Shown: positions 38,362 to 47,298 of the stretch, one piece after another | Layout of the letters: each line of letters starts with the position of its first letter | How positions within the stretch are numbered: position 1 is the first letter of the stretch | Notes under the pieces: generated by a model | Told to the model about the DNA's origin: nothing | Database searches by the model: none | Seen by the model: only the letters and a program-made list of their open reading frames with translations | Assembly (NCBI GenBank): GCA_022819905.1 | Contig: JAJEGJ010000095.1 | Location: 62,001-126,000 of the forward strand | Source: Alphaproteobacteria bacterium | Lineage (GTDB): Bacteria; Pseudomonadota; Alphaproteobacteria; TMED109 | DNA length: 64,000 nucleotides | Direction: 5' to 3' | Position numbers and translations under genes: made by a program

Positions 38362-41106
38362 ATGACTTCTGAAGCCGGTCCAGGACAAGGCGTGCCGCCT
38401 GCCGGAGACGCAGTCTCGACCGTAACGATCGTGGATGAGATGCGCCGGTCATATCTCGACTACGCCATGAGCGTGATCGTGAGCAGGGCGCTCCCGGACG
38501 CCCGCGACGGTCTCAAGCCGGTCCACCGCCGGATTCTCTACGCGATGTTTGAGAACGGATACGGCTGGAACCGGCCGTACCGGAAGTCGGCGCGCGTGGT
38601 CGGCGACGTGATGGGGAAATACCACCCGCACGGGGACAGCGCCATCTACGACGCGATGGTCCGAATGGCGCAGGACTTCTCGATGCGGCTCGAGCTGATC
38701 GACGGACAGGGCAATTTCGGCTCCATCGATGGCGACCCGCCCGCGGCGATGCGGTACACCGAAGTGCGGATGGCACGGGCGGCCGCCACGATGCTGGAAG
38801 ACATCGAGTTCGAGACCGTCGATTTCCAGGACAACTACGATGCCTCGGCCTCGGAGCCGTCAGTGTTGCCCGCGCGATTTCCCAACTTGCTGGTGAACGG
38901 GACTGGCGGAATCGCTGTCGGGATGGCGACCAACGTGCCGCCGCACAATCTGGTCGAGGTAATCTCGGCCTGCCTGGCGCTGACCGACGATCCAACCCTC
39001 TCCGTCCAGGCGCTGACCCGGTACATCCCGGGACCTGATTTCCCGACCGGAGGACTGATCATCGGCCGGCGCGGGTGCCTCGAGGGCTACTGCACGGGCC
39101 GTGGTCGGGTGGTCATGCGCGGCCGGGCGACGGTGGAGGATCGCGGGAAGAAGCGCTCGTCCATCATCATCACCGAGATACCCTTCCAGGTCATCAAGGC
39201 CCGCATGATTGAGCAGATCGCCGATCGTGTGCGGAGCAAGGATATCGAAGGGGTGAGTGCACTCCGTGACGAGTCCGATCGAGACGGCCTGCGCATCGTG
39301 GTCGAGGTGAAGGGGGGCATGACCCCGGCCGTCGTGCTCAACCAGCTGTACAAGTTCACCAGCCTCCAGACATCGTTCGGGATCAACGCGCTCGCACTTC
39401 ACGATGGAAAGCCTGAATGCCTCGACCTGAAGCAGTTGCTTGAGGCCTTTCTCTCGTTCCGCGAGAGCGTCATCACCAAACGAACGCTGTTTCTGCTGAA
39501 GAAGGCCCGGGCGCAGGCGCACGTGCTGCTGGGGCTTGTCATCGCCGTAGCGAATCTCGACGCCGTGGTGGCCCTGATCCGTGCCGCGGCGGATGCGGCC
39601 GCAGCGCGCGAACAGCTCGTCAACCGTGCCTGGCCTGCCGCGGAGGTCGGGGCCTACCTTGAGCTAATTGCGGAGCCGGGCCGGGAGATGTCGGCGGACG
39701 GCACGTGCCGGCTCACCTTGCGTCAGGCAAAGGCCATCTTGGATCTGCAGCTCCACCGATTGACCGGCCTGGAGCGGGAAAAGATCGGCCGCGAACTGCG
39801 GGACAAGGCGAAGGAAATCGACAATTATCTCGAAACACTTCGTTCCCGACCCCGTTTGCTGGAAATTCTCCGAGCCGAACTGGAGCAGATTCGGGATCAG
39901 TTCGGGACACCGCGCCGAACCGAAATCGTTGACGGTGACGAAGATGCCGACCGGGACGACCTGATCGAGCGCGAAGACATGGTGGTGACGCTGACGCGGG
40001 ATGGTTACGTCAAGCGTACAGAGCTGGCCGCCTACCGATCGCAGCGGCGGGGCGGCAAGGGACGCTCCGCGATGGCGGTCAAGGACGACGACTTCGTCAC
40101 CCATGTGTTCACGGCCAGTACCCATGACCCGGTGCTGTTCTTCACGTCGCACGGCATCGTTCATCGCCGAAAGGTGTACGACCTGCCGCTGGGTACGCCG
40201 CAAGCGCGCGGCCGTCCGATCGTGAACGTGCTGCGCATCGATGGCGAGGAGCAGATCACGACCATGCTGCCGCAGCCTTCCGTAGGGGCTGAGGATGAAG
40301 TCGCCGCCGATCTAGTGTTTGCCACTCGCACGGGTTTCGTGCGCCGCAATCGGATGTCGGATTTCGCTTCGATCAACGTGAACGGCAAGATCGCCATGAA
40401 GCTTGATCCAGGGGATGCGCTGGTGGGCGTGGCGGAGGTTGCGGCCGACAACGAACTCATGCTGGCGACCCGGCAGGGCAGGGCCATCCGCTTTCCCATG
40501 AGCAAAGTGAGAGTCTTCATGGGGCGCGAGTCACGCGGGGTCCGGGGCATCCGTCTCGGCGAGGATGATGAGGTCATCGGCATGTCGGTGCTGCCGCACA
40601 CCGATGCCTCGCCAGAGCTTCGGCAACAGTACTTGCGCTATACGACTGCTCTCCGACGGAACGAAGAGCACGTCGACCCGCCGGCAACCGCGGATCTGAA
40701 ACGATTGGCTGCGGAGGAAGTGTTCGTGTTGTCGATTACCGAGCGGGGATTTGGCAAGCGAACATCGTCGCACGAATATCGTACCGCGGGACGGGGAGGC
40801 CAGGGTGTGATCAACATCCAGACAAAGGGGCGAAACGGTTCCGCCGTCGGATGCTTCCCTGTGGCGGAGACCGACGAAGTGATGCTGGTGACGGATCTGG
40901 GGCGCATCATTCGTTGCCCGGTGAGCGACATCCGGGTGGCTGGACGGGGTGCGCAGGGTGTTCGGGTCCTGCGTCTCGACAGCAGCGAGAAAGTAGTGTC
41001 GGTGACGCGCTTCGATGCGTCAGACGACGATGATGAGACCGCGGGCGGGTCGCCTCCGACCCGAATTCCGGAAGAAATGAGCAGCAATGATGGTGAGATT
41101 GCCTGA
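38362..41106 (+). CDS. gyrA: DNA gyrase subunit A
   Basis: 914 residues. The breakage-reunion domain has [20 protein letters not shown], the quinolone-resistance region [19 protein letters not shown] with Ser93 and Asp97 (E. coli Ser83 and Asp87, the susceptible state), and the active-site Tyr132 in MRYTEVRMA. The C-terminal beta-pinwheel contains the GyrA box QRRGGKG, which separates it from ParC. With GyrB (outside the window) it introduces negative supercoils. Its stop overlaps the coaD start (TGATG). Confidence 0.97.
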   Translation: MTSEAGPGQGVPPAGDAVSTVTIVDEMRRSYLDYAMSVIVSRALPDARDGLKPVHRRILYAMFENGYGWNRPYRKSARVVGDVMGKYHPHGDSAIYDAMVRMAQDFSMRLELIDGQGNFGSIDGDPPAAMRYTEVRMARAAATMLEDIEFETVDFQDNYDASASEPSVLPARFPNLLVNGTGGIAVGMATNVPPHNLVEVISACLALTDDPTLSVQALTRYIPGPDFPTGGLIIGRRGCLEGYCTGRGRVVMRGRATVEDRGKKRSSIIITEIPFQVIKARMIEQIADRVRSKDIEGVSALRDESDRDGLRIVVEVKGGMTPAVVLNQLYKFTSLQTSFGINALALHDGKPECLDLKQLLEAFLSFRESVITKRTLFLLKKARAQAHVLLGLVIAVANLDAVVALIRAAADAAAAREQLVNRAWPAAEVGAYLELIAEPGREMSADGTCRLTLRQAKAILDLQLHRLTGLEREKIGRELRDKAKEIDNYLETLRSRPRLLEILRAELEQIRDQFGTPRRTEIVDGDEDADRDDLIEREDMVVTLTRDGYVKRTELAAYRSQRRGGKGRSAMAVKDDDFVTHVFTASTHDPVLFFTSHGIVHRRKVYDLPLGTPQARGRPIVNVLRIDGEEQITTMLPQPSVGAEDEVAADLVFATRTGFVRRNRMSDFASINVNGKIAMKLDPGDALVGVAEVAADNELMLATRQGRAIRFPMSKVRVFMGRESRGVRGIRLGEDDEVIGMSVLPHTDASPELRQQYLRYTTALRRNEEHVDPPATADLKRLAAEEVFVLSITERGFGKRTSSHEYRTAGRGGQGVINIQTKGRNGSAVGCFPVAETDEVMLVTDLGRIIRCPVSDIRVAGRGAQGVRVLRLDSSEKVVSVTRFDASDDDDETAGGSPPTRIPEEMSSNDGEIA

Positions 41107-41612
41107 TGCCTGAGCGCATTGCCGTGTACCCAGGAACCTTCGACCCGGTGACGACAGGGCATCTGGACATCATCCAGCGAGCGACGCGCATTTGCGATCG
41201 ACTGGTGGTCGGTGTTGCCGACAACGTTGACAAGCGGCCCCTGTTCACGCCGGATGAGCGGGCCGACATGGTGCAGGGCGAGATCGACGCCCTTGCGGGA
41301 AAACTGGACGCAGCGGTCGAAGTACAGACGTTCGCTATCCTGCTGACCAAGTTTGTCGATGAAGTGGGCGGATCGATTATTGTGCGCGGACTGCGGGCCG
41401 TGACGGACTTTGACTACGAGTTTCAAATGGCTGGAATGAACGCCCGGCTGCGGCCCGACATTGAGACGGTGTTTCTCATGGCGAGTGAGCGCCATCAGTT
41501 CATTGCGTCTCGCCTGGTCAAGGAAATCTGCCTCCTTGGAGGCGACATTTCCGGATTCGTGTCGCCGCGGATCCTTTCCCGAATCAACGACCGCATCCAG
41601 CAATCTTCATAA
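41106..41612 (+). CDS. coaD: Phosphopantetheine adenylyltransferase
   Basis: 168 residues, normal length. Nucleotidyltransferase T/H motifs: YPGTFDPVTTGHLDIIQRA; IIVRGLRAVTDFDYEFQMAGMN; ESERHQFIASRLVKEI in the form MASERHQFIASRLVKEI; and LLGGDISGFVSPRI. It transfers AMP to 4'-phosphopantetheine in coenzyme A synthesis. Its ATG overlaps the gyrA stop by one base, so it is translationally coupled to gyrA. Confidence 0.97.
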   Translation: MPERIAVYPGTFDPVTTGHLDIIQRATRICDRLVVGVADNVDKRPLFTPDERADMVQGEIDALAGKLDAAVEVQTFAILLTKFVDEVGGSIIVRGLRAVTDFDYEFQMAGMNARLRPDIETVFLMASERHQFIASRLVKEICLLGGDISGFVSPRILSRINDRIQQSS

Positions 41613-41623
41613 GGAACTTCGGA

Positions 41624-42172
41624 ATGCCCTGGACTATTCCCACCTCACTCGTCGCGGGCGGCTTCGCCCTGTTGGGCCTCGGCATCGCGGCTACGGCGCA
41701 AGCCGAGGAGCAAGAGCGCATTCACATGGAACTCAAGGACGGGACGGTCGTGATCAAGCTCCGGCCTGACCTTGCTCCGAACCATGTCGCTCGAATCAGC
41801 GAACTGGTACGGGAGGGTTTCTACGATGGGCTGAAATTCCATCGGGTGATTGATGGGTTCATGGCGCAGACCGGGGATCCTCTGGGCAATGGCACGGGCG
41901 GATCTGGCCAGAACATTGCCGCTGAGTTCTCGGATTTCCCGCACATTCGGGGCACGGTTTCGATGGCCCGAGCCCAGGATCCAAATAGCGCTGACAGCCA
42001 GTTCTTCATCGTGTTCGACGAAGCCCGGTTCCTCGACGGCCAGTACACGGTCTGGGGCGAAGTCGAAGAGGGGATGGAACACGTCGACGCCATCAAGCGC
42101 GGCGACAATCAGCGGAACGGAATGGTGGCGGACCCCGACATCATTGTCCGGATGTACTTTCCGGAAAGCTAG
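41624..42172 (+). CDS. Periplasmic cyclophilin-type peptidyl-prolyl isomerase
   Basis: 182 residues. A signal peptide (LVAGGFALLGLGIAATAQA) is followed by one cyclophilin domain: GTVVIKLRPDLAPNHVARI, FYDGLKFHRVIDGFMAQTGDP with the catalytic Arg/Phe/Met/Gln set, GTVSMARAQDPNSADSQFFI and LDGQYTVWGEV. It should assist folding of exported proteins. It starts 12 bases after coaD in the conserved gyrA-coaD-cyclophilin order. Confidence 0.94.
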   Translation: MPWTIPTSLVAGGFALLGLGIAATAQAEEQERIHMELKDGTVVIKLRPDLAPNHVARISELVREGFYDGLKFHRVIDGFMAQTGDPLGNGTGGSGQNIAAEFSDFPHIRGTVSMARAQDPNSADSQFFIVFDEARFLDGQYTVWGEVEEGMEHVDAIKRGDNQRNGMVADPDIIVRMYFPES

Positions 42173-42203
42173 TCATTGAAGGAACGGTCCGGAGCCCGCC
42201 AGA

Positions 42204-42209
42204 TATACT
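42204..42209 (+). promoter_or_regulatory. Probable -10 element of tRNA-Lys
   Basis: TATACT, one mismatch from TATAAT, ends 12 bases before the mature tRNA-Lys start. A TTGAAG at 42176-42181 is the nearest -35-like hexamer but the 22-base spacer is too long. Confidence 0.4.
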
Positions 42210-42221
42210 GAACCCAGTCGG

Positions 42222-42297
42222 GAGCCTGTAGCTCAGTCGGTAGAGCAACTGACTTTTAATCAGTAGGTCCAGGGTTCGAATCCCTGCGGGCTCACCA
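42222..42297 (+). tRNA. tRNA-Lys(TTT)
   Basis: 76 nt with encoded CCA. The acceptor stem is GAGCCTG/CGGGCTC (one G-T pair), the D-arm TAGCTCAGTCGGTAGAGC, the anticodon loop CTTTTAA gives anticodon TTT, and the T-arm is CAGGGTTCGAATCCCTG. It follows the cyclophilin gene on the same strand. Confidence 0.96.
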
Positions 42298-42633
42298 ATC
42301 TAAACAAAGGGTTCAGCTGGACCCGGTCATCAGAAGGTTTGAACAAGTCACCGAGTAGTCACTACTCGATTGCGTTGGCCTGGTCTGCGGGCAATCGCGA
42401 GGAGATTGCATCGTCGGGCAGGCCATGGTCCACGGGTCGTCGCGAAAATTGCTCGATCACGAAGGGAAGGCGCCGGTCGGCCAGCCAAGAAATGGTCCGT
42501 CCAATACTCCTTCCAACCGCGAAACCCCGGCTTCAGTCCGAATCGGTCCGTTCCGGCCCCGCAAGCAGACGTACTTGAGCGGACCCGCCGTCGTTCCGTG
42601 CCGTGTGACCCGGTCGCGAAGGACGAGCGGAAA
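42298..42633. other. Intergenic region with a 17-base palindrome
   Basis: 336 bases between tRNA-Lys and the convergent permease gene. The only standout is the palindrome at 42352-42368. No gene seen. Confidence 0.45.
42352..42368. repeat. Perfect palindrome CGAGTAGT-C-ACTACTCG
   Basis: Two 8-base arms separated by one base, 54 bases after tRNA-Lys. No T-run follows, so it is not a standard intrinsic terminator. It might be a protein-binding site or a small stem protecting a transcript end. Confidence 0.5.
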
Positions 42634-44379
42634 TCAATCAGGCCCTCGAGGCTGCAGCCGAATCGTCAGGATGTCGGTGTCGTGATACTGCTGGTGCCGT
42701 ACCGACGTGGCGTAGTGGCGGAGCAGCCGCAACGGTGTCTCTGCTTCGTTCGGAAGATCCGTGACGCCTTCGCTCAACATTGCGAGCTGATCTTCCAAAT
42801 TCATCCCGGCACCACTGGCGATGAATTCCAGATCCGCTGATAGTTCATCGGCTCGTGCCACCAAGAGCAGTTGACGATCCAAATCTTGACTGCCGTCTCC
42901 CAGCAATAGGTGAACTGCTTCTTCGCCGACGGCCCGCAGTCGGACCGCCATCTGCTCGTCGAATTGCGTTCGCCGTGCAAAGTCGGACAGGAATTCATCA
43001 ATTTCGGTCAGTGCGTCGCTGGAGAGAGCGGTGCGGATCCATCTCGGTCTCTTGCTGGTCAGATCGAGAAAGCCGGACAGGACAACGACGCAGATCCCTC
43101 CGGCCGTCATGCCATGGCCGAGCAATGCTCCCCAGGCACCCTGCAGGAACTCCGGGTAGACCAGGTCGAACTGGAAGGCGAGGCCGACCCAAAAGGCGAA
43201 ACCGACGATCAGGCTCTTTCGGTAGTCAAGCCCGTCGTTGATGAGGATCTTCACGCCGAAAACGAACAGGAGGGCGATGAGCACCGCGAGGTAGGCACCC
43301 ACCACGGGGCCCGGCATGGCGACGATGGCGGCCACCGGTTTCGGCAGGAACGCCAGCACGATGAACAGCAGGCCCACGCACACGCCGACGGAGCGGGCGC
43401 CGACGCCGGTCAGCTCGGCGATCGAGATGCTGTTCCCGTACGTTGTGTTGGGAACTGTCCCGCTGATGCCGGACATGAGGTTGCCGAGGCCGTCAGCGTT
43501 GATGGCTCCCTGGACAGACCGGAAGTCGATGGCGCGCTGCCGGCGCCAGGAAGCCCGCTGGATGGCGATGGCATCACCCAGCGTGTCCATTGCTCCGACC
43601 AGCGTGATGATAAGAAAACCAGGGAGTAGAGCCCAGAATGTGGCGTCAAAGCTCAAGTCGAGGCCCGGGTACGCGCTGAATGAGGGGAGACCGACCCACG
43701 GGGCATCCGCGACATGTCTGACGTCATAAATGCCGAATGCCAATCCGACGAGACCTCCGGCAACGAGCCCAACAGCAGGGGCCCAGACACGCAGGGTTCC
43801 AGTGAATCTCAGTGCAATCAGGATGATGGCCGCCAGGGTGATGATCGCGGTAACGGGTCCGGCAGCTGGCGAAACGCCTTCCGGAATATCCATGAACTTC
43901 CGGAACACAATGGGCGTGATGCTTACCGGAATGAGCATGAGCACAGTACCGGCGACGGTGGGCGTAAACACGCGCCGCAGGGCAGCCATCTTGGCGCCGA
44001 GGATGAACTGCACGAAGGATGAGGCGACGATGAGGGTGGCCAGCAGTCCCGGCCCGCCTTGTTCAAGTGCCGTTACGCTGACCGCCAGGAACGCCGAGGT
44101 GCTGCCCATCACCAGGATGTATCCCGCTCCAAGCCTTCCGATGCGGACTGCCTGCACGACCGTGGCTAGTCCGCTCACCACCAGCGCCGCGAACACAGCC
44201 CAGGTCAGGTAGGCCTCGCTCTCGCCGGCCGTCGTGATGAGCACCGCCGGTATGAAGACCACGCCGGCAGCGGATAGGGCGGTGTACTGGAGCCCCAAGC
44301 CAATAGTTAAGGGCAGGGAGGGGCGTTCATCGGCCTCGTAACGGACCCCGTGATTGATGGCGGGAGGAGCTGTAGCCAT
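42634..44379 (-). CDS. NCS2-family purine (xanthine/uracil) permease with extra cytosolic C-terminal domain
   Basis: 581 residues. The first ~450 are an NCS2 transporter of about 14 spans, with PSLPLTIGLGLQYTALSAAG, the conserved GAMDTLGDAIAIQRASW region carrying the substrate Glu/Asp position, and GLGNLMSGISGTVPNTTYGNSI. The usual NCS2 length is 430-500. The remaining ~130 residues are soluble: LTEIDEFLSDFARRTQFDEQMAVRL, VGEEAVHLLLGDGSQ, QLLLVARADELSADLEFIASG, ending LRLLRHYATSVRHQQYHDTDILTIRL. This resembles the RsbW-type anti-sigma/histidine-kinase ATPase fold, but the N-box Asn and glycine-rich ATP lid are not evident. It may regulate transport. Substrate specificity is uncertain. No strong Shine-Dalgarno precedes the ATG. 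Confidence 0.85.
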   Translation of the reverse strand: MATAPPAINHGVRYEADERPSLPLTIGLGLQYTALSAAGVVFIPAVLITTAGESEAYLTWAVFAALVVSGLATVVQAVRIGRLGAGYILVMGSTSAFLAVSVTALEQGGPGLLATLIVASSFVQFILGAKMAALRRVFTPTVAGTVLMLIPVSITPIVFRKFMDIPEGVSPAAGPVTAIITLAAIILIALRFTGTLRVWAPAVGLVAGGLVGLAFGIYDVRHVADAPWVGLPSFSAYPGLDLSFDATFWALLPGFLIITLVGAMDTLGDAIAIQRASWRRQRAIDFRSVQGAINADGLGNLMSGISGTVPNTTYGNSISIAELTGVGARSVGVCVGLLFIVLAFLPKPVAAIVAMPGPVVGAYLAVLIALLFVFGVKILINDGLDYRKSLIVGFAFWVGLAFQFDLVYPEFLQGAWGALLGHGMTAGGICVVVLSGFLDLTSKRPRWIRTALSSDALTEIDEFLSDFARRTQFDEQMAVRLRAVGEEAVHLLLGDGSQDLDRQLLLVARADELSADLEFIASGAGMNLEDQLAMLSEGVTDLPNEAETPLRLLRHYATSVRHQQYHDTDILTIRLQPRGPD

Positions 44380-44844
44380 TGTCGGACTCGAAACAATATG
44401 GTCGGGACTGGTACACCAGGAAATCGAACTGCCGGGCGGAAACCCGGAGGATAATGCAACAGGCCGGGACTGCCCGCGCAGTGCAGCTCAGGGCATTCAG
44501 CGCGATGCCGGGCCAGCGCCCGTCTGTCATCTGCCGCGGCTCGTGACGGCGGTCACCTTCCTGTACGGCAACTTGACCACCATTGGCGGGCGATGCCGCA
44601 TGGCACCCCGGCGACCCTGCGGGCAGCGGACCTGGCCGCCTTGGTGAGACGATCCTGCGGATCCAAGGGATGGAGGCCTTAATCGCTCCGGAGGTGCGTC
44701 GATGGACCGCGTTCGCTTCTCGCCAATCCATCAAGTCCCTTGAAGGTACTCGGGCTTTTTGATCCCTTTGGTACCTGGCTTGAGTAAGGTGGATTTAATG
44801 GCGCTTTTTTGTTTTTCTTTCGTAAAGAGGAAGGATTCACGGCA
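44380..44844. other. Intergenic/leader region upstream of tupB
   Basis: 465 bases between divergent genes. It contains a nested inverted repeat (44732-44782) and a T-rich tract (about 44802-44821) just before the tupB Shine-Dalgarno. Reading frames here are not convincing. Confidence 0.45.
44732..44782 (+). promoter_or_regulatory. Nested inverted repeat in the tup leader
   Basis: AGGTAC (44744-44749) pairs with GTACCT (44771-44776) across 21 bases, and CAAG (44732-44735) pairs with CTTG (44779-44782) outside it. A T-rich tract follows about 20 bases later. It lies 62 bases before the tupB ATG and could be an operator for the linked regulator or a metal/cofactor-responsive leader. I cannot match it to a known riboswitch by eye. 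Confidence 0.35.
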
Positions 44845-45552
44845 ATGAGTAGCTTTTTGGCGAGTCTGGGCGAGGCAGTGGGGTTGATTGTGACCGGTGA
44901 CCCAGACCTCCTGGAGATCATCGGGCTGTCGCTCCGAGTCACGCTGACCGCCGTTGCTGCCGCCTGCGTCATTGGCTTGCCGATCGGCGCGGTGGTCGGC
45001 GCGCTTCGATTCCCTGGCCGGTCGCTGGCAGGGGTCATCCTCAATTCCCTGATGGGGCTGCCCCCCGTGGTCGTTGGACTGATGGTCTACATGGCACTGT
45101 CGGCCGGCGGACCGCTGGGACCGCTCGGGCTGCTCTACACGCCGACGGCCATGATCATTGCACAGACGATCCTGGTCACGCCGATCGTCGCAGCGTTGAC
45201 CAAGCAGATCGTGGAAGACCTCCATGCCGACTACGCCGAGCAATTTGCCTCGCTTGAGGTCGGCCCCTTCGATCGGGTAGTCGCACTGTTGTGGGATGCG
45301 CGGTTCAGCCTCATGACGGTGGCGCTGGCGGGGTTCGGACGTGCGGTCGCTGAGGTTGGTGCCGTCATCATGGTTGGCGGCAACATCAACCATGTGACCC
45401 GTGTCATGACCACTACCATTGCCCTGGAGACCTCGAAGGGCAACCTTGAAGTCGCCCTGGCCCTGGGCGTCGTCCTTCTCACCATCGCCCTGATCGTGAA
45501 CGGGGCCGTGATGACATTCAGGGCTACGGCAGCGCGGGTCACGTATGCTTGA
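44845..45552 (+). CDS. tupB: Tungstate ABC transporter permease
   Basis: 235 residues with about five to six spans: LRVTLTAVAAACVIGLPIGAVV, VILNSLMGLPPVVVGLMVYM, TAMIIAQTILVTPIVAALTK and a C-terminal VALALGVVLLTIALIVNGAV. The EAA loop contacting the ATPase is LHADYAEQFASLEVGPFDRV...FGRAVAEVGAVIMVGGNI. This matches TupB rather than ModB, and the adjacent TupA-type binding protein supports it. The ATG at 44845 has GAGGAAGG about 10 bases upstream. It overlaps tupC by 8 bases. Confidence 0.9.
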   Translation: MSSFLASLGEAVGLIVTGDPDLLEIIGLSLRVTLTAVAAACVIGLPIGAVVGALRFPGRSLAGVILNSLMGLPPVVVGLMVYMALSAGGPLGPLGLLYTPTAMIIAQTILVTPIVAALTKQIVEDLHADYAEQFASLEVGPFDRVVALLWDARFSLMTVALAGFGRAVAEVGAVIMVGGNINHVTRVMTTTIALETSKGNLEVALALGVVLLTIALIVNGAVMTFRATAARVTYA

Positions 45553-46342
45553 AACGGAATTCAATGTGCGTTCGCCAGCACCCGGCTGGCGCGAGGAGAC
45601 GCAGCGCGCGGCATCACCCGAGGTGCTCCTCGAGACGCGCGCACTCTGCTTCGACGCGGGTGGAAGGCGGCTCATTGATCGGATCGACATCGACATCCGC
45701 GCGGGCAGGCGGACGATGATCATGGGCGCCAACGGCACCGGCAAGAGCCTGCTGCTCCGGCTCCTGCACGGTCTCATCCCGCCGACGAGAGGAGAGGTGC
45801 TCTGGCGAGGCCGGCCACTCGACCGCGGGGGTCGACACGCACAGGCGATGGTGTTTCAGCGCCCGGTCATGCTGCGCCGATCGGCCATCGCCAATCTTCG
45901 CTTCGCCCTCGCAGTGCGGGGCTTTACGGGCTCGGAACGCACAACGCGAGAGACCGAGGCTTTGCAGCGGGCGCAACTCGAAGGACTGGCCGCCCGGCAG
46001 GCCCGCGTGTTGTCCGCGGGCGAACAACAGCGCCTCGCGGTTGCCCGAGCGCTCTCCTGCGCGCCGCGGATACTGTTTCTTGACGAGCCGACGGCGAGCC
46101 TTGATCCGGTCTCTACCCACGCAGTAGAGCAGCTCATTCGGGAGGCCCATGCTGACGGAGTCACAATCGTCCTTGCGACGCACGATGTGGGACAGGCGCG
46201 ACGGCTGGGTGACGATCTGGTGTTCATGCATGCCGGTCGCGTTGTTGAAACCGGTCGCGTGTCCGACGTTCTCAATGCGCCGCGTTCGGAAGCGGCCCGG
46301 GCCTGGCTCGAAGGGCGCCTGTACCTGGATTCATCGTCGTAA
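45545..46342 (+). CDS. tupC: Tungstate ABC transporter ATP-binding protein
   Basis: 265 residues. Walker A is MGANGTGKSLLLRLLHG, the Q-loop lies at MVFQRPVMLRRSA, the signature is VLSAGEQQRLAVARALSC, Walker B is ILFLDEPTASLDP and the switch His is in VLATHDVGQARRLGD. There is no ModC-type C-terminal TOBE domain. It overlaps tupB and is followed 30 bases later by tupA, so tupB-tupC-tupA form one operon with the binding protein last. Confidence 0.9.
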   Translation: MLETEFNVRSPAPGWREETQRAASPEVLLETRALCFDAGGRRLIDRIDIDIRAGRRTMIMGANGTGKSLLLRLLHGLIPPTRGEVLWRGRPLDRGGRHAQAMVFQRPVMLRRSAIANLRFALAVRGFTGSERTTRETEALQRAQLEGLAARQARVLSAGEQQRLAVARALSCAPRILFLDEPTASLDPVSTHAVEQLIREAHADGVTIVLATHDVGQARRLGDDLVFMHAGRVVETGRVSDVLNAPRSEAARAWLEGRLYLDSSS

Positions 46343-46372
46343 CGGCAGATTCTCGGGGCAAAGGCGTACGTC

Positions 46373-47206
46373 ATGACCAGAAGGACGCTGCTCGGCCTGG
46401 CTGTCGCCGCTGTGGCGATCTTCGGGCAAAGCGACAGGTCGTCGGCGACCGAGAAGTTCATTGTCGTCCAGTCGACGACGTCGACCGATCATTCAGGCCT
46501 GTTCGATCGCATCCTTCCGGTGTTTCAGGAGAAGACCGGCATCGAGGTGCGTGTTGTTGCGGTGGGAACCGGCCAGGCGATCAAGAATGCGGCGAACGGC
46601 GACGGCGACGTGCTGTTTGTCCATGACAGGGACGCAGAGAACGAGTTCGTTGCGGATGGCCATGGCGTCAGTCGGGCGGACGTCATGTACAACGATTTCA
46701 TCATTGTCGGCCCGCCCGCTGATCCCGCCGGCGTTGCCGGCGCAACCGATGCGGTGGTCGCCTTGTCGAGGATCGCCGATTCGGACGCGCTGTTTGCCTC
46801 GCGTGGAGACGACAGCGGTACGCACAAGGCCGAATTGCGGCTCTGGCGTCAGGCAGGAGTGGATGTGGTGGCCGCTTCGGGTTCGTGGTACCGCGAAACC
46901 GGCTCAGGCATGGGGGCAACCCTCAATACCGCGATTGGGCTGGGTGCCTACAGCATGGTCGATCGGGCAACTTGGATCAGCTTCGGCAACAAGCATGGCT
47001 ATCGGGTCATGGTCGAAGGCGATCCGCGGTTCTTCAACCAGTACGGCATCATCTTGGTGAATCCGGACAAACATCCACGGGTAAAGGCCAAGTGGGGCCA
47101 GCAGTTCGTCGACTGGGTACTTTCCAGCGACGGCCAGACCGCAATCGCGTCCTACAAGCTCGACGGTCGGCAAGTGTTTTTCCCGAACGCCCGACGGGTG
47201 CCATAG
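46373..47206 (+). CDS. tupA: Tungstate ABC transporter substrate-binding protein
   Basis: 277 residues. A signal peptide (LLGLAVAAVAIFGQSDRSSA) leads to the TupA motif VVQSTTSTDHSGLFDRILPVF (oxyanion-binding TTTS region), then VRVVAVGTGQAIKNAANGDGDVLFVHDR, FIIVGPPADPAG, RGDDSGTHKAELRLW and ATWISFGNKHGYRVMVEGD. The TTTS motif and GTGQA(I/L) segment favour tungstate over molybdate, as in characterised TupA proteins; metal preference still needs a binding test. Confidence 0.91.
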   Translation: MTRRTLLGLAVAAVAIFGQSDRSSATEKFIVVQSTTSTDHSGLFDRILPVFQEKTGIEVRVVAVGTGQAIKNAANGDGDVLFVHDRDAENEFVADGHGVSRADVMYNDFIIVGPPADPAGVAGATDAVVALSRIADSDALFASRGDDSGTHKAELRLWRQAGVDVVAASGSWYRETGSGMGATLNTAIGLGAYSMVDRATWISFGNKHGYRVMVEGDPRFFNQYGIILVNPDKHPRVKAKWGQQFVDWVLSSDGQTAIASYKLDGRQVFFPNARRVP

Positions 47207-47298
47207 GCGCTGTGCCCTGACCGGACCCCATTGATCGCTGCAATATTGGGTAACGTCAGGCCGGCACACGCGTTGATCCGCGCCCGTCCGAGCGGGCC

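Noticed and set aside
44640..44844. Known molybdenum/tungsten cofactor riboswitch upstream of tupB
   Set aside because: Only a simple nested inverted repeat is visible. I could not align the conserved core of the Moco RNA motif to it, so no riboswitch is claimed.
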